Source of the DNA: Peribacillus folii | GTDB lineage: Bacteria > Bacillota > Bacilli > Bacillales > DSM-1321 | DNA length: 64,000 bases | Direction of reading: 5' to 3' | Assembly: GCF_030271255.1 (NCBI RefSeq) | Contig: NZ_JASJOM010000012.1 | Span: forward strand, 1-64,000 | The notes under the pieces: generated by a model | What the model was told of the DNA's origin: nothing | The model's input: the letters and a program-made list of their open reading frames with translations, nothing else | Database searches by the model: none | Shown: positions 46,451 to 55,179 of the stretch, piece by piece | How positions within the stretch are numbered: the stretch's first letter is position 1 | Layout: every line of letters starts with the position of its first letter | Position numbers and translations under genes: made by a program

Positions 46451-47659
46451 CTAACGAACCATCAGGGTAATGTTTCCAGAGGCTATGATTACGGTGATAC
46501 TTAAAAAGAACATGAGCGATACGATGGCCAATGCGGCAAAAATATAAATCATGCTTTTACTGATGATGTCGAGGCATTTGATGACCGGTCCGCCGCCAAG
46601 AGGCTGTAAAAGACTTGCTGCCAATTTATAGACAAATGAAATCATCAGGATCTTTATCGCAGGAAAGGTCGTAATGAGCAGCAATATGATGACGCCTGAA
46701 AGGCCCACCGTATTTTTCAGAAGCACAGAGGCACTGATGACCGTATCCGTTGCATCGGTGAACATGCGACCGATTACCGGTATGAAATTGCCCGTCACGA
46801 ATTTGGCCGTCCTGATCGTCACTCCATCCGCTACAGCCGAGGATGCCCCTTGAACGGATATGACACCAAGGAATATCGTCATGAACGCCCCAAGGATGCC
46901 GATGGCAAAGTTACGGAGAAGCTGGGCAAGCTGGGTTACTTTGTAATGTTCGGTAAGTGTGCTGACGATGCTTAAAATTGCTGCAAAGAATAATAACGGA
47001 AGGACGACGAATTGTACCAAGATGCCGCTCGTATTCATTAAAAACATTAAAACCGGATGAAAGAAAGCTGCTGACACAAGCCCGCCTGACGCGGCTATTA
47101 AAGCCAATAGAAGCGGGATGAGCGCCATCAAGAAGGAGATCATCAAATCTATCGTGTCTTTCGTATATTCAATCGCAACGTGAAAGCTGTTGAGCGCCAG
47201 AATGATCAGCACCATATAAACGATGGCATAGGCGACCTTACTTACGGAGCTTTGCTCGAACGCGTTCTGCAAATTCTGTAAAAACATGCTGAAAACTGTT
47301 AACAGGATGAGTGAGCCCAATAGCTTGCCGTTGACTAGCAGTTCATGAAAAACGAATTTTGTAATGCCCTTTAACCACTGGTCAAAGGAGAACTTCTTAT
47401 CTCCGCTTACAAAATCCATGAAACTGCCTTTCTGGCTTTCCGGTAAGAACCCCCCGTATTCGGTGACAATGTTATCCCAATATTGTTTAAGATCATCCAC
47501 TCCCAGTCGTTCTATTTGGGCTTGTACCAGTTCGGACTGCATGATCGGCTCTTGAACACTTTCGCCATTTTCAGGATTTTCGGCAGCTTGTCCAACAGAT
47601 GTATGCAAAAAAAAGAGTAAAAGGAATAGGAACGATAAGTAAGGCATCCGCTGCTTCAT
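46451..47659 (-). CDS. spoIIIAE: Stage III sporulation protein AE
   Basis: A 402-residue polytopic membrane protein with an N-terminal signal peptide (LSFLFLLLFFLHTSVGQAA), a periplasm-equivalent acidic segment and about seven further membrane spans. It is thought to be the core membrane component of the SpoIIIA transporter. The gap to spoIIIAD is 33 bases. Confidence 0.94.
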   Translation of the reverse strand: MKQRMPYLSFLFLLLFFLHTSVGQAAENPENGESVQEPIMQSELVQAQIERLGVDDLKQYWDNIVTEYGGFLPESQKGSFMDFVSGDKKFSFDQWLKGITKFVFHELLVNGKLLGSLILLTVFSMFLQNLQNAFEQSSVSKVAYAIVYMVLIILALNSFHVAIEYTKDTIDLMISFLMALIPLLLALIAASGGLVSAAFFHPVLMFLMNTSGILVQFVVLPLLFFAAILSIVSTLTEHYKVTQLAQLLRNFAIGILGAFMTIFLGVISVQGASSAVADGVTIRTAKFVTGNFIPVIGRMFTDATDTVISASVLLKNTVGLSGVIILLLITTFPAIKILMISFVYKLAASLLQPLGGGPVIKCLDIISKSMIYIFAALAIVSLMFFLSITVIIASGNITLMVR

Positions 47660-47692
47660 ACATTCACCTCATTGACTAGTAGGAATAATCCA

Positions 47693-48088
47693 TTAACTTG
47701 GGAGCATCTGAATGATCGTTTCGATAATGACCGTCAAAATCGGGATTGCCATCGCCAGGATCAGGATTTTCCCGCTCAATTCTATCTTTGAAGCGAGAGA
47801 GCCTTGCCCGGCATCCTTCGTAATTTGGGAAGCGAACTCAGCAATGTAAGCAATTCCGATTATTTTCAAGATGGTCTCTAGGTATACCGTATTTACATTG
47901 GCATTAACTGCAATTTTCTCTAACATTAAAATGATTTCGTATATTTTATCTGCGAGAAAAAGAAAAATGGAGCATCCGACAAAAACGATAAGCAGGAATG
48001 CCAGATTTGGTTTTTGCTCCTTTACGATCAAGGCCAGAAAGGTGGCAACGAGGGCAATGGCTACGATTTTTATGATTTCAATCGCCAA
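47693..48088 (-). CDS. spoIIIAD: Stage III sporulation protein AD
   Basis: A 131-residue hydrophobic protein with about four membrane spans (for example IIKIVAIALVATFLALIV and LAFLLIVFVGCSIFLFL). It belongs to the SpoIIIAC/AD family, which resembles small membrane components of secretion systems. It starts 8 bases after spoIIIAC. Confidence 0.92.
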   Translation of the reverse strand: MAIEIIKIVAIALVATFLALIVKEQKPNLAFLLIVFVGCSIFLFLADKIYEIILMLEKIAVNANVNTVYLETILKIIGIAYIAEFASQITKDAGQGSLASKIELSGKILILAMAIPILTVIIETIIQMLPS

Positions 48089-48096
48089 TCCCCCCC

Positions 48097-48300
48097 TTAC
48101 TGAAATAGGAATACAGATTTAATTTTTTGGAATAAGTCCTCCACTACAGATGCGACCATGAATAAAATATAGATGAATCCGAAAAGTGTCACCCATTGGG
48201 CATACTCCTTTTTCCCAACCTGGTCGAGTATCGTATGAAGAAATGCCACAACAAGCCCCACACCCGCTATTTTGAATATGATGTCCACATCAATGCCCAT
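48097..48300 (-). CDS. spoIIIAC: Stage III sporulation protein AC
   Basis: A 67-residue membrane protein, two spans, with the family sequence MGIDVDIIFKIAGVG at its start. I choose ATG 48300 because GGGGGG lies directly upstream and B. subtilis SpoIIIAC begins the same way; the frame extends to 48315. Conserved KKEYAQWVTLFGF loop between the spans. Confidence 0.93.
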   Translation of the reverse strand: MGIDVDIIFKIAGVGLVVAFLHTILDQVGKKEYAQWVTLFGFIYILFMVASVVEDLFQKIKSVFLFQ

Positions 48301-48320
48301 TTTCATTCCCCCCACATAAA

Positions 48321-48836
48321 CTACATCAGCAAGATGATCAATAACAATCCCGTTAGAAAACCTAAACTTTTCATCATTTTTTCATATTTCCCCTGTCGGT
48401 CGAGGGCATCGCTCTCTTCGCGTTCCAAGTGTGCCAGCGTCAGCATGATTTGTTTTTGTTGATGATGCCTATCGCTTTTTCCGAGGGTCTTCCCGAACTG
48501 TGAAAGGATTTCGAACTCCCCCTGCTTCAGGGCCAGCGATTGCCATATTTTCCTGAGGCTCTCATCCCATGCTTCCTTGACCGTGGTCTCACCAGACTGG
48601 AGCCGATTGGCGAATGTATCGAAAAAGTTGGATAAAGGCTTTGCCAGCTGCTTGGAAAGCTTCCTTGACGCCTCTTGCAAAGGTGTATGGCCATACATGA
48701 TTTCCGCTTCAAGCGATTGCAAGGCGACTTTCAGCTGCCTTAGCTGCCGCGGCCTCAAGCTCAATTTTTTGGCAGCCTCGAAACCGGCCCATGTCGTGGC
48801 TATGATGATGATTGCAGCACCAACCAATTTAAACAT
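48321..48836 (-). CDS. spoIIIAB: Stage III sporulation protein AB
   Basis: A 171-residue protein resembling GspF-type secretion components: an N-terminal membrane span (VGAAIIIIATTWAGFEAA), a helical soluble body and a C-terminal span ending in LGFLTGLLLIILLM. It overlaps spoIIIAA by 8 bases, so the two are translationally coupled. Confidence 0.92.
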   Translation of the reverse strand: MFKLVGAAIIIIATTWAGFEAAKKLSLRPRQLRQLKVALQSLEAEIMYGHTPLQEASRKLSKQLAKPLSNFFDTFANRLQSGETTVKEAWDESLRKIWQSLALKQGEFEILSQFGKTLGKSDRHHQQKQIMLTLAHLEREESDALDRQGKYEKMMKSLGFLTGLLLIILLM

Positions 48837-49761
48837 GCGGCTTCACACTTTCATTCGAAAATAGATGAGCCCCAGCAGCATCGAGGACTCTGCAGCTTCG
48901 CACCCCGGCTTTCGTTCTCTGTAACTCTATAAAACGTTCAAAGATGTTTTGTTTTAATATTTCTGCGATGAAGGGCCGCTTCTTCACTTCTTCCAGTGTA
49001 TGTCCATGTGTTGTTATCATGAGTTTAATGCCCGCATTCACTGCTTCGAGAACTGCTTGAGTATCTTCAGCCCGGCCTATTTCATCCACGACCAATACGT
49101 CCGGGGACATCGAGCGGATCATCATCATCATCCCTTCCGCTTTAGGGCAACCATCGAGGACATCCAGCCTTGTACCAAATGCAAGCTGCGGCACCCCATG
49201 AACGCAGCCTGCTATCTCCGAGCGCTCGTCCACAATTCCCACCTTTTGCGGTGCAATGCCCTTCATTTCACTTCCACTTGATATCATTCTTGCAATATCT
49301 CGCAATACCGTCGTTTTTCCTGTTTGCGGAGCGCCGATCAACAAGGTATGCTGCCATTCCCCATCATATATAAATGGAGTAAGCGGTTCAGCCACACCCA
49401 CTTTTTCACGGGCAATCCGAATATTGAACGAGGATATATCCCTGATTGCCTTGACGGCCCCATTTTCCAGAATCACCTTGCCTGCAAGACCGACACGATG
49501 GCCTCCGGCAATGGTTATATAGCCGCGCTTTAATTCTTCTTCAAGCGTATACAACGAAAATTGACCGATTTGGTTCAATAATTGATCTGCATCCGTTTTG
49601 GTCACTGCATATGAAAAGAAGAAAGGTTCCCCACCTATAATGACCTCAAGCGGCCTTCCGATCCGGATTCGCAGCTCTTCCATCTTTTCAATCATCATCG
49701 GTGTCATACCCTGGAGCTGTTCGTATATGGTTTTCGGTAAAAAAGAAAGAATACTTTCCAT
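48829..49761 (-). CDS. spoIIIAA: Stage III sporulation protein AA (ATPase)
   Basis: Secretion-superfamily ATPase of the SpoIIIA channel, in the mother cell. From ATG 49761 (MESILSFLPK) the product is 310 residues. It has Walker A GAPQTGKT, Walker B VLVVDEIG, and the TTHGH sensor motif LMITTHGHTLEEV. AGGAGG lies 9 bases upstream of this ATG; a longer frame to 49812 is rejected. First gene of the eight-gene operon. Confidence 0.94.
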   Translation of the reverse strand: MESILSFLPKTIYEQLQGMTPMMIEKMEELRIRIGRPLEVIIGGEPFFFSYAVTKTDADQLLNQIGQFSLYTLEEELKRGYITIAGGHRVGLAGKVILENGAVKAIRDISSFNIRIAREKVGVAEPLTPFIYDGEWQHTLLIGAPQTGKTTVLRDIARMISSGSEMKGIAPQKVGIVDERSEIAGCVHGVPQLAFGTRLDVLDGCPKAEGMMMMIRSMSPDVLVVDEIGRAEDTQAVLEAVNAGIKLMITTHGHTLEEVKKRPFIAEILKQNIFERFIELQRTKAGVRSCRVLDAAGAHLFSNESVKPHV

Positions 49762-49796
49762 TTTGACAATCCTCCTGTATACACCACTTTCAATAA

Positions 49797-49826
49797 AATA
49801 TATGCCGTTCAATCATTATTGATGCC
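49797..49826 (-). promoter_or_regulatory. Candidate sigma-E promoter of the spoIIIA operon
   Basis: On the minus strand GGCATCAA (49819-49826) and CATATATT (49797-49804) are spaced by 14 bases, resembling the sigma-E consensus. In B. subtilis the operon is sigma-E dependent. Confidence 0.4.
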
Positions 49827-49893
49827 AAGCTATTAAAGAAACTGGGCATTAATTGATTGTTTATGGTCCCAGCTAAACATATATAAAAAAAAA

Positions 49894-49913
49894 GCAGAGA
49901 CATGAATCTCAGC
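49894..49913 (-). terminator. Hairpin with long T-run upstream of spoIIIA promoter
   Basis: GCAGAGA and TCTCAGC pair around a short loop; on the minus strand nine T residues follow. It probably insulates spoIIIA from efp readthrough. Its core GAGACATGAATCTC is identical to the efp hairpin at 50338-50351. Confidence 0.75.
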
Positions 49914-50280
49914 CCCGCCGTAGTCTAACGCGTTAATATTTGTGTTTACCCTTATCATTTTTTTACCTGATCGTTGATTTTTCCACAAGGCAATTCCATT
50001 CCCGCAGAAGCCTCTCTCTTATGTTCCAATCAACTTGCATACCGTTATGAATATGGACCATTTTGTTTAAATATACAGCATATAAAAGCGGATTCGATTA
50101 AATTGGCAAGCCCACTTTGTCTACAGAAAGCATGGATTACCAACCATCCCTATGCGGAAGATCAAGTCAAGAAATGATTTTCAATACAAATAAAAAACCT
50201 AGTGAATACTATAAGGGGATAAAAAAATTTTCAAGCAAGCGATGCATCACTTGACTTCAAGCCAACATATATAGGGGAAA
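49914..50280. other. Spacer between the two hairpins downstream of efp
   Basis: About 370 bases with no supported gene. A TTTGTCTACA copy occurs alone near 50116-50125, the same word as in the composite terminators. The only open frame of note (49974-50177, plus) lacks a credible ribosome site. Confidence 0.4.
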
Positions 50281-50288
50281 TATAAAAA

Positions 50289-50358
50289 GGGTCCGGAAAT
50301 TTAATTCCGAACCCCTTTGTCTACAAACTGAAAGGCCGAGACATGAATCTCGGCCTTT
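50289..50358 (-). terminator. Composite tandem terminator downstream of efp
   Basis: In minus-strand order: hairpin AAAGGCCGAG (50349-50358 pairing with 50331-50340), linker CAGTTTGTAGACAAAG, and a second hairpin GGGTTCGGAATT...CCGGACCC followed by TTTTTATA. Same arrangement as after gndA. Confidence 0.88.
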
Positions 50359-50364
50359 CGGCAA

Positions 50365-50922
50365 TTATGCGCGTGATACGTATGAACCCTCATTCGTATT
50401 GATCAATAGTTTATCACCTTGGTTGATGAAAAATGGGACTTGAACGGATAGTCCCGTCTCAAGTACAGCTGATTTCGTACCGCCTGATGATGTATCGCCT
50501 TTAATTCCAGGCTCAGTTTCGGCCACTTCAAGTTCAACTGTATTCGGAAGCTCAACTCCAAGTGTTTCGGCTTGGAAGGTCATGATATGGACTTCCATAT
50601 TTTCTTTAAGGAATTTCAGTTCGCGCTCGATGCTTGAAGCAGGCAGCTCGATTTGGTCATATGTTTCGTTATCCATGAATACATGGCTATCACCGCTTGC
50701 ATAAAGGTACTGCATTTTTCGGTTTTCGATATGTGCCTTTGCGACCTTCTCACCTGCGCGGAATGTTTTCTCTTGGATTGAACCTGTACGCAAATTGCGT
50801 AGCTTGGAACGTACAAATGCTGCACCTTTACCAGGTTTAACATGTTGGAACTCGATAACCTGCCAAATCCCGTTATCTACCTCAATCGTAACACCCGTGC
50901 GAAAATCGTTTACAGAAATCAT
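50365..50922 (-). CDS. efp: Translation elongation factor P
   Basis: Rescues ribosomes stalled at polyproline stretches. The 185-residue product has the three-domain EF-P fold. K32 at the tip of domain I ([14 protein letters not shown]) is the position that is modified in B. subtilis (5-aminopentanolation). The C-terminus keeps [30 protein letters not shown]. It starts 27 bases after the peptidase gene, forming the usual aroQ-papA-efp order. Confidence 0.97.
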   Translation of the reverse strand: MISVNDFRTGVTIEVDNGIWQVIEFQHVKPGKGAAFVRSKLRNLRTGSIQEKTFRAGEKVAKAHIENRKMQYLYASGDSHVFMDNETYDQIELPASSIERELKFLKENMEVHIMTFQAETLGVELPNTVELEVAETEPGIKGDTSSGGTKSAVLETGLSVQVPFFINQGDKLLINTNEGSYVSRA

Positions 50923-50948
50923 AAATTTGTCCTCCTACATGTACATGT

Positions 50949-52010
50949 TTACAGAATGATTAACTCTTTCGTTGAATGAGTAAGCGCTTCGTTACCTTCA
51001 AGTGTAACGATTGTATCATCTTCAATCCGCACACCGCCAACACCCGCCAAGTAAATGCCCGGCTCTACGGTTACGGCCATACCTGGTTCCAAAATGATAT
51101 CAGACCTCAAGGATAATGCTGGACCTTCATGGACTTCCAGACCAATCCCATGTCCGGTCGAATGTCCAAAATACTGTCCAAATCCCTTTTCTTCAATTAA
51201 GTTACGAGTCAGTGCATCCGCTTCCCTGCCCGTCATGCCTGGTTTGATCCCAGCCATACCGCGCAGCTGCGCTTCTAAAACAATGTCATAAATGTTAATA
51301 AGTTCTTCACTTGGCTTGCCAACTGCTAATGTCCGAGTTATATCAGACACATACCCGTCATAGTATGCTCCGTAATCCAATGTGACAAAATCGCCCTTTT
51401 CAATGATTTTATCCGTAGCCACTCCATGCGGAAGTGCCGATCTCTTGCCGGATGCCACAATAATATCAAAAGAAGAAGAAGTTGCCCCTTGCTTTCTCAT
51501 GAAGAATTCAAGTTCATTGGATACATCCAATTCCGTAATCCCTGGACGGATGAAATCGAGGATATGCGTATAGGCAGCATCGGCAATAGCAGCCGCTTCC
51601 TTTAATATCTTAATCTCTGATGAAGTCTTTATCAAGCGTAAATTCTCGATAACCCCTGACACTGGGGTAAGTTTTGCTTCCACAGCTGCTTCATATGCCT
51701 TGTAGGTTGCAAAGGTCAGGTGCTCCTGCTCGAAACCGAGTGTGCCGATATTCATTTCTTTCACCTGCCTACCGACTTCTTCGATGATGGTACCCGTGTG
51801 CTGAACGATTTCATAGCCTGCCGCCTGCTTGGCAGCTTGTTCCACGTAACGGAAATCCGTGATGAATTTCGCTTCATTACGGGAAACCAGGACGACACCT
51901 GCGCTTCCTGTAAAATTGGTCATGTAACGGCGGTTATATGTACTGGTGATCAATAAGCCATCAATGCCCGCCTTTTCCATTGAAGCTCTTAAGCTAATAA
52001 GTTTCTTCAT
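50949..52010 (-). CDS. papA: Xaa-Pro aminopeptidase (M24 family, YqhT)
   Basis: Cytosolic metallo-aminopeptidase that removes residues before proline; 353 residues. The N-terminal creatinase-like domain is followed by the pita-bread catalytic domain with metal ligands in VTLDYGAYYDGYVSD, SDITRT, GHGIGLEVHEGP, AVTVEPGIY and GVRIEDD. Its ATG abuts the aroQ TGA, so they are translationally coupled. Linkage to efp, another proline-related factor, is conserved in Bacillus. Called YqhT or PapA in B. subtilis. Confidence 0.93.
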   Translation of the reverse strand: MKKLISLRASMEKAGIDGLLITSTYNRRYMTNFTGSAGVVLVSRNEAKFITDFRYVEQAAKQAAGYEIVQHTGTIIEEVGRQVKEMNIGTLGFEQEHLTFATYKAYEAAVEAKLTPVSGVIENLRLIKTSSEIKILKEAAAIADAAYTHILDFIRPGITELDVSNELEFFMRKQGATSSSFDIIVASGKRSALPHGVATDKIIEKGDFVTLDYGAYYDGYVSDITRTLAVGKPSEELINIYDIVLEAQLRGMAGIKPGMTGREADALTRNLIEEKGFGQYFGHSTGHGIGLEVHEGPALSLRSDIILEPGMAVTVEPGIYLAGVGGVRIEDDTIVTLEGNEALTHSTKELIIL

Positions 52011-52457
52011 TCAATTTCTCCCCTTTGCAATCTTTGTGATCGCCTGCAGCGCCAATTCATATCCGTGTATCCCCAAACCGACAATTTGCCCCGCCGTGAC
52101 CGGTGCAGTCACTGATTCATGCCGAAAGCTTTCACGTGCATGGATGTTCGATATATGCACTTCCACGACTGGAACATCGATTCCGGCAATTGCATCACGA
52201 ATCGCATAGCTGTAATGAGTAAAAGCACCGGGATTAATGATGATCCCGTCGATTCCATGATCTTCGGACCAATGGAGCTTATCGATGATTGCTCCTTCAT
52301 GGTTAGATTGAAAAGAAGAGAATACCACATGCATCCCTTCCGCTTGCTGCTGTAGCATGGCTTCAACATCCGCAAGCGTCGAGGATCCATAATGCGCCGG
52401 TTCCCGCTTCCCTAACCGATTTAAATTCGGACCATTGATTAATAAGATTTTTGTCAT
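52011..52457 (-). CDS. aroQ: 3-Dehydroquinate dehydratase, type II
   Basis: Third step of the shikimate pathway. From ATG 52457 (MTKILLINGPN) the product is 148 residues, the normal length. The catalytic tyrosine is Y23 in REPAHYGS; the substrate loop NPGAFTHYS and the histidine in VHISNIHARESFRHES are conserved. AGGTG precedes the ATG by 7 bases. A longer frame extends to 52502 and is rejected. First gene of the aroQ-papA-efp unit. Confidence 0.95.
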   Translation of the reverse strand: MTKILLINGPNLNRLGKREPAHYGSSTLADVEAMLQQQAEGMHVVFSSFQSNHEGAIIDKLHWSEDHGIDGIIINPGAFTHYSYAIRDAIAGIDVPVVEVHISNIHARESFRHESVTAPVTAGQIVGLGIHGYELALQAITKIAKGRN

Positions 52458-52552
52458 CATCCAACACCTGCTCATACATAAAAGAATGTTTACCACCAAC
52501 ATTCTACCATAATTGCAAATTGTCTTACTACTTTTTTACAACTAAGTTGCCT

Positions 52553-53065
52553 TTAGCTTTCCTGCTGCTTTTGAGCGCTGTTTTTGTTACGTATATATTC
52601 CTGATGATCATATGATATAGAATATCCAACAAAAAGTCCGTATAAAATAAAAATGCAGGCACTTGTGATGATCGTATTCGCCGACATTTTTGAAAAGGCA
52701 GGCAAGTCGGAAAACATCGGCTTTAAAACGAAAATCAACAAAGCCCAGCAAACCGCTCCAAAAATAATCCCCGAGAAGAAGCTCTTCACCCTTTTAAACA
52801 AGCCATAGTAGATCAAGGCAAGCACGACGGATATGATGCCGAAAATGATGATGGTCATGACAGCACCTAACCAGTGATCGATCCAACCCATATTCGACCA
52901 AGAAGTAAGAATGAACCTAGGACTGAAATCCATGAAATTGACATAGTGCACAATCATACCAGCAGCACTGGCTGCGGCGCCTCCAACAAAACCGATAATT
53001 AATGCGTTATAGAGTAGCATGCTTTGATTTTCCTGTTGATTTTGTCCATGTTCATTAGAAGACAT
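52553..53065 (-). CDS. yqhR: Conserved membrane protein YqhR
   Basis: A 170-residue integral membrane protein of the YqhR family with a Gln/Asn-rich soluble N-terminus and four predicted spans (ALIIGFVGGAAASAAGMIV, VMTIIIFGIISVVLALIYYGLF, FSGIIFGAVCWALLIFVL, TIITSACIFILYGLFVG). No enzyme motif. GGAGG precedes ATG 53065; a GTG three codons upstream overlaps it. It lies between aroQ (same strand) and divergent yqhQ. Function unknown. Confidence 0.87.
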   Translation of the reverse strand: MSSNEHGQNQQENQSMLLYNALIIGFVGGAAASAAGMIVHYVNFMDFSPRFILTSWSNMGWIDHWLGAVMTIIIFGIISVVLALIYYGLFKRVKSFFSGIIFGAVCWALLIFVLKPMFSDLPAFSKMSANTIITSACIFILYGLFVGYSISYDHQEYIRNKNSAQKQQES

Positions 53066-53398
53066 ATCAAACACCTCCGCTTGTAGTATGCCCTTTGTTA
53101 TTTAGAACTATTTTTTTTTATTGTTATGGAGGAGATTCACTAGAGGTTTTTCGTTTTATTATGTATGATTAAATCATAAATAATGGACTTTCAACAAAGG
53201 AAAATATGCACCCTCTGTTGAAGTTTATATTGTACACAGGGTGATCTCTTCCCGTGATTCAACAATTCATAAAGCATGGCAGGGATCAGGTGCGCATTTC
53301 CTTTCCTGGAAGTTCGTCCGAATCCTTGTAATGTTTGATAATAAACATGTTAGCACCCATGAGAGAGCTACGTGAATAACGATTAGGTTGGTGTAGAA
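53066..53398. other. yqhR-yqhQ divergent intergenic region
   Basis: About 330 bases with no gene. A short inverted repeat (TTCAACA...TGTTGAA, near 53191-53225) is visible. Promoters for both flanking genes must lie here, but I could not identify clear -35/-10 pairs. Confidence 0.4.
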
Positions 53399-54352
53399 AT
53401 GTCCGAAATCCAAAAACCCGTTTATGGAGGGCAGGCTGTAGTGGAAGGCGTCATGTTCGGCGGCAAACATCACACAGTCACTGCGGTCCGCCGCAAGGAT
53501 TCAACGATCGCGTATTACCATTTACCGCGTGAATCGAAGCCTGCTGTAAATATTATGAAAAAAATACCGTTTCTACGGGGGATCGTATCATTGATCCAAT
53601 CCAGTGCTACCGGCTCGAAACATCTGAATTTTTCCACGGAACAATTTGAGGAAGAAGACGGGGAAAAGCAGGCCGAAATAAAACAAGAAACGAAAAATCC
53701 TTCTAAATTAAGTCTGTGGCTGGGTGTAGCCGTGATCGGGGTGATTTCCTTCCTATTCGGAAAATTGCTTTTCACTTTAATCCCTGTCTTTCTCGCTAAA
53801 TTGACGGAACCCATTTTTCCAGGCCATACTGCTCAAGTGCTAGTCGAAAGTGTATTCAAGCTGATCTTGCTGCTCGTATATATTTATGTAGTCTCCTTAA
53901 CGCCATTGATCAAGCGAGTCTTTCAATATCACGGGGCTGAGCATAAGGTGATCAATTGCTTCGAGGGCGGAAAAGAATTGACTGTGGAAAATGTGCAGGC
54001 AAGTTCCCGCCTACATTATCGATGTGGCAGCAGTTTCATTTTATTTACTGTTTTTGTAGGAATGTTTGTCTATCTGCTCGTACCGACGGATCCGTTATGG
54101 CTTCGTGTCGTCAATCGGATTTTACTCATCCCGGTCGTTCTCGGCATTGCCTTCGAAGTATTGCAGGCAACGAACAAATTAAAGGATATTCCTGTTTTGC
54201 GCTACCTTGGCTACCCTGGACTTTGGCTTCAATTGTTGACAACCAAGGCTCCAACCGATGACCAAGTAGAAGTCGCATTGGCTTCCTTCCATGAACTGTT
54301 GCGAATGGAAAAAGAAACCGAAAAAGGTTTAGAGTCGGATGTTATTGTGTAA
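53399..54352 (+). CDS. yqhQ: DUF1385 membrane protein YqhQ
   Basis: A 317-residue DUF1385 protein. The family start MSEIQKPVYGGQAVVEGVMFGG and the middle motif QYHGAEHKVINCFE are clear. About four membrane spans follow (VAVIGVISFLFGKLLFTLI, LILLLVYIYVVSLTPL, FVGMFVYLLVP, VLGIAFEVLQATN). The histidine/glutamate pair in YHGAEHK hints at metal binding, but the function is unknown. AGGTTGGTG is the ribosome site. yqhP follows on the same strand. Confidence 0.9.
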   Translation: MSEIQKPVYGGQAVVEGVMFGGKHHTVTAVRRKDSTIAYYHLPRESKPAVNIMKKIPFLRGIVSLIQSSATGSKHLNFSTEQFEEEDGEKQAEIKQETKNPSKLSLWLGVAVIGVISFLFGKLLFTLIPVFLAKLTEPIFPGHTAQVLVESVFKLILLLVYIYVVSLTPLIKRVFQYHGAEHKVINCFEGGKELTVENVQASSRLHYRCGSSFILFTVFVGMFVYLLVPTDPLWLRVVNRILLIPVVLGIAFEVLQATNKLKDIPVLRYLGYPGLWLQLLTTKAPTDDQVEVALASFHELLRMEKETEKGLESDVIV

Positions 54353-54488
54353 AAACCTATACACAAAACAATCACCAAATCACATATACTACCTAAGGGA
54401 ATGATCTTCATTTTTTTTAAACATTTTACATGAAGAATGTTTAAAATAAGCAGAAAATGCTTATGATGCTCTTAAGGAGGTGTCTTTG

Positions 54489-54863
54489 TTGAAACGTTTC
54501 ATATCTTTCATGATATACGGAATCATCGCCCTCGGAGTCCTCGGATTATTGAGCCGACTATTTAATGACCCGATTGGCTTTTTTAGGAACATTGTCATAA
54601 TAGCCATTGTCGCAGGGATTATTTATATGATTTATACCGGATTAACAAAGGGTAAACCAGCAAAAAAAGAGCAGCAAGCATTCCGGAAGGCTGCCCGCCA
54701 ATCGAAAAAAAGGCTAAAAAGCCGAACATCGAAAAAGGATAATGTGGCTAGCTTTTCTGCAGCAAAGTCTTCAAAGAAAATTAAAGTGAGAAAGAAAACG
54801 GATAGCCATCTAACCGTCATCGAAGGAAAAAAGAACAAAAAGAAAAACCGGGCTTCTTTTTAA
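54489..54863 (+). CDS. yqhP: SA1362-family small protein YqhP
   Basis: A 124-residue protein with two N-terminal membrane segments (FMIYGIIALGVLGLL and NIVIIAIVAGIIYMIY) and a very basic, Lys/Arg/Ser-rich cytosolic tail (about residues 55-124, such as KKRLKSRTSKKDN). The start is TTG at 54489, 8 bases after AAGGAGG; an in-frame GTG at 54480 overlaps that site. The tail suggests nucleic acid or membrane-surface binding. Function unknown. Confidence 0.85.
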   Translation: MKRFISFMIYGIIALGVLGLLSRLFNDPIGFFRNIVIIAIVAGIIYMIYTGLTKGKPAKKEQQAFRKAARQSKKRLKSRTSKKDNVASFSAAKSSKKIKVRKKTDSHLTVIEGKKNKKKNRASF

Positions 54864-54914
54864 GAACCTGGTCCAGATTGTAGACAGAGGGGTTCGGGAT
54901 GATACCGAACCCCT
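54864..54914 (+). terminator. Composite terminator downstream of yqhP
   Basis: The linker-like CAGATTGTAGACAGAGG (54874-54890) precedes hairpin AGGGGTTCGG (54888-54897) with CCGAACCCCT (54905-54914). It is the plus-strand copy of the element after gndA and efp. An ACCGGG/CCTGGT pair spanning the stop codon (54847-54872) may be its first hairpin. Confidence 0.8.
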
Positions 54915-55100
54915 TTAAAATTGAATGAATACGCTGCAGCCTCTGCTGGTTTTCAACTTTTCAAGCACTGCAGATCCATGCAGCCGAAAGGGGTAGTACT
55001 TCAAGGCCAAGCGAAGCATAATGAAGGATGCACTCCCCCCTGCGAAACAAGGGAGACCCGCAATGGAAAGGAACGATAAAGGTGCGGAACCTAAAAAAGC

Positions 55101-55139
55101 CTGCAGACAAAACTCGATTCTCTCCGAGTTTGCCTACAG
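55101..55139 (-). terminator. Terminator after the patatin-like gene
   Basis: CTGCAGACAAAACTCG (55101-55116) pairs, with a few mismatches, with CGAGTTTGCCTACAG (55125-55139). On the minus strand GCTTTTTTAGG follows. The arms resemble TGTAGACAAA-type words of the composite terminators. The remainder of 54915-55179 holds no gene I can support. Confidence 0.7.
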
Positions 55140-55179
55140 TGTCCACCCTCTTATCAAGAGTCCTATCCTTTCGTGTTCA

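Noticed and set aside
49761-49797. Second sigma-E promoter choice (GGCATATA / TGTATACA) directly before spoIIIAA
   Set aside because: Its start point would fall inside the ribosome-binding site, leaving no leader; the upstream pair is more sensible.
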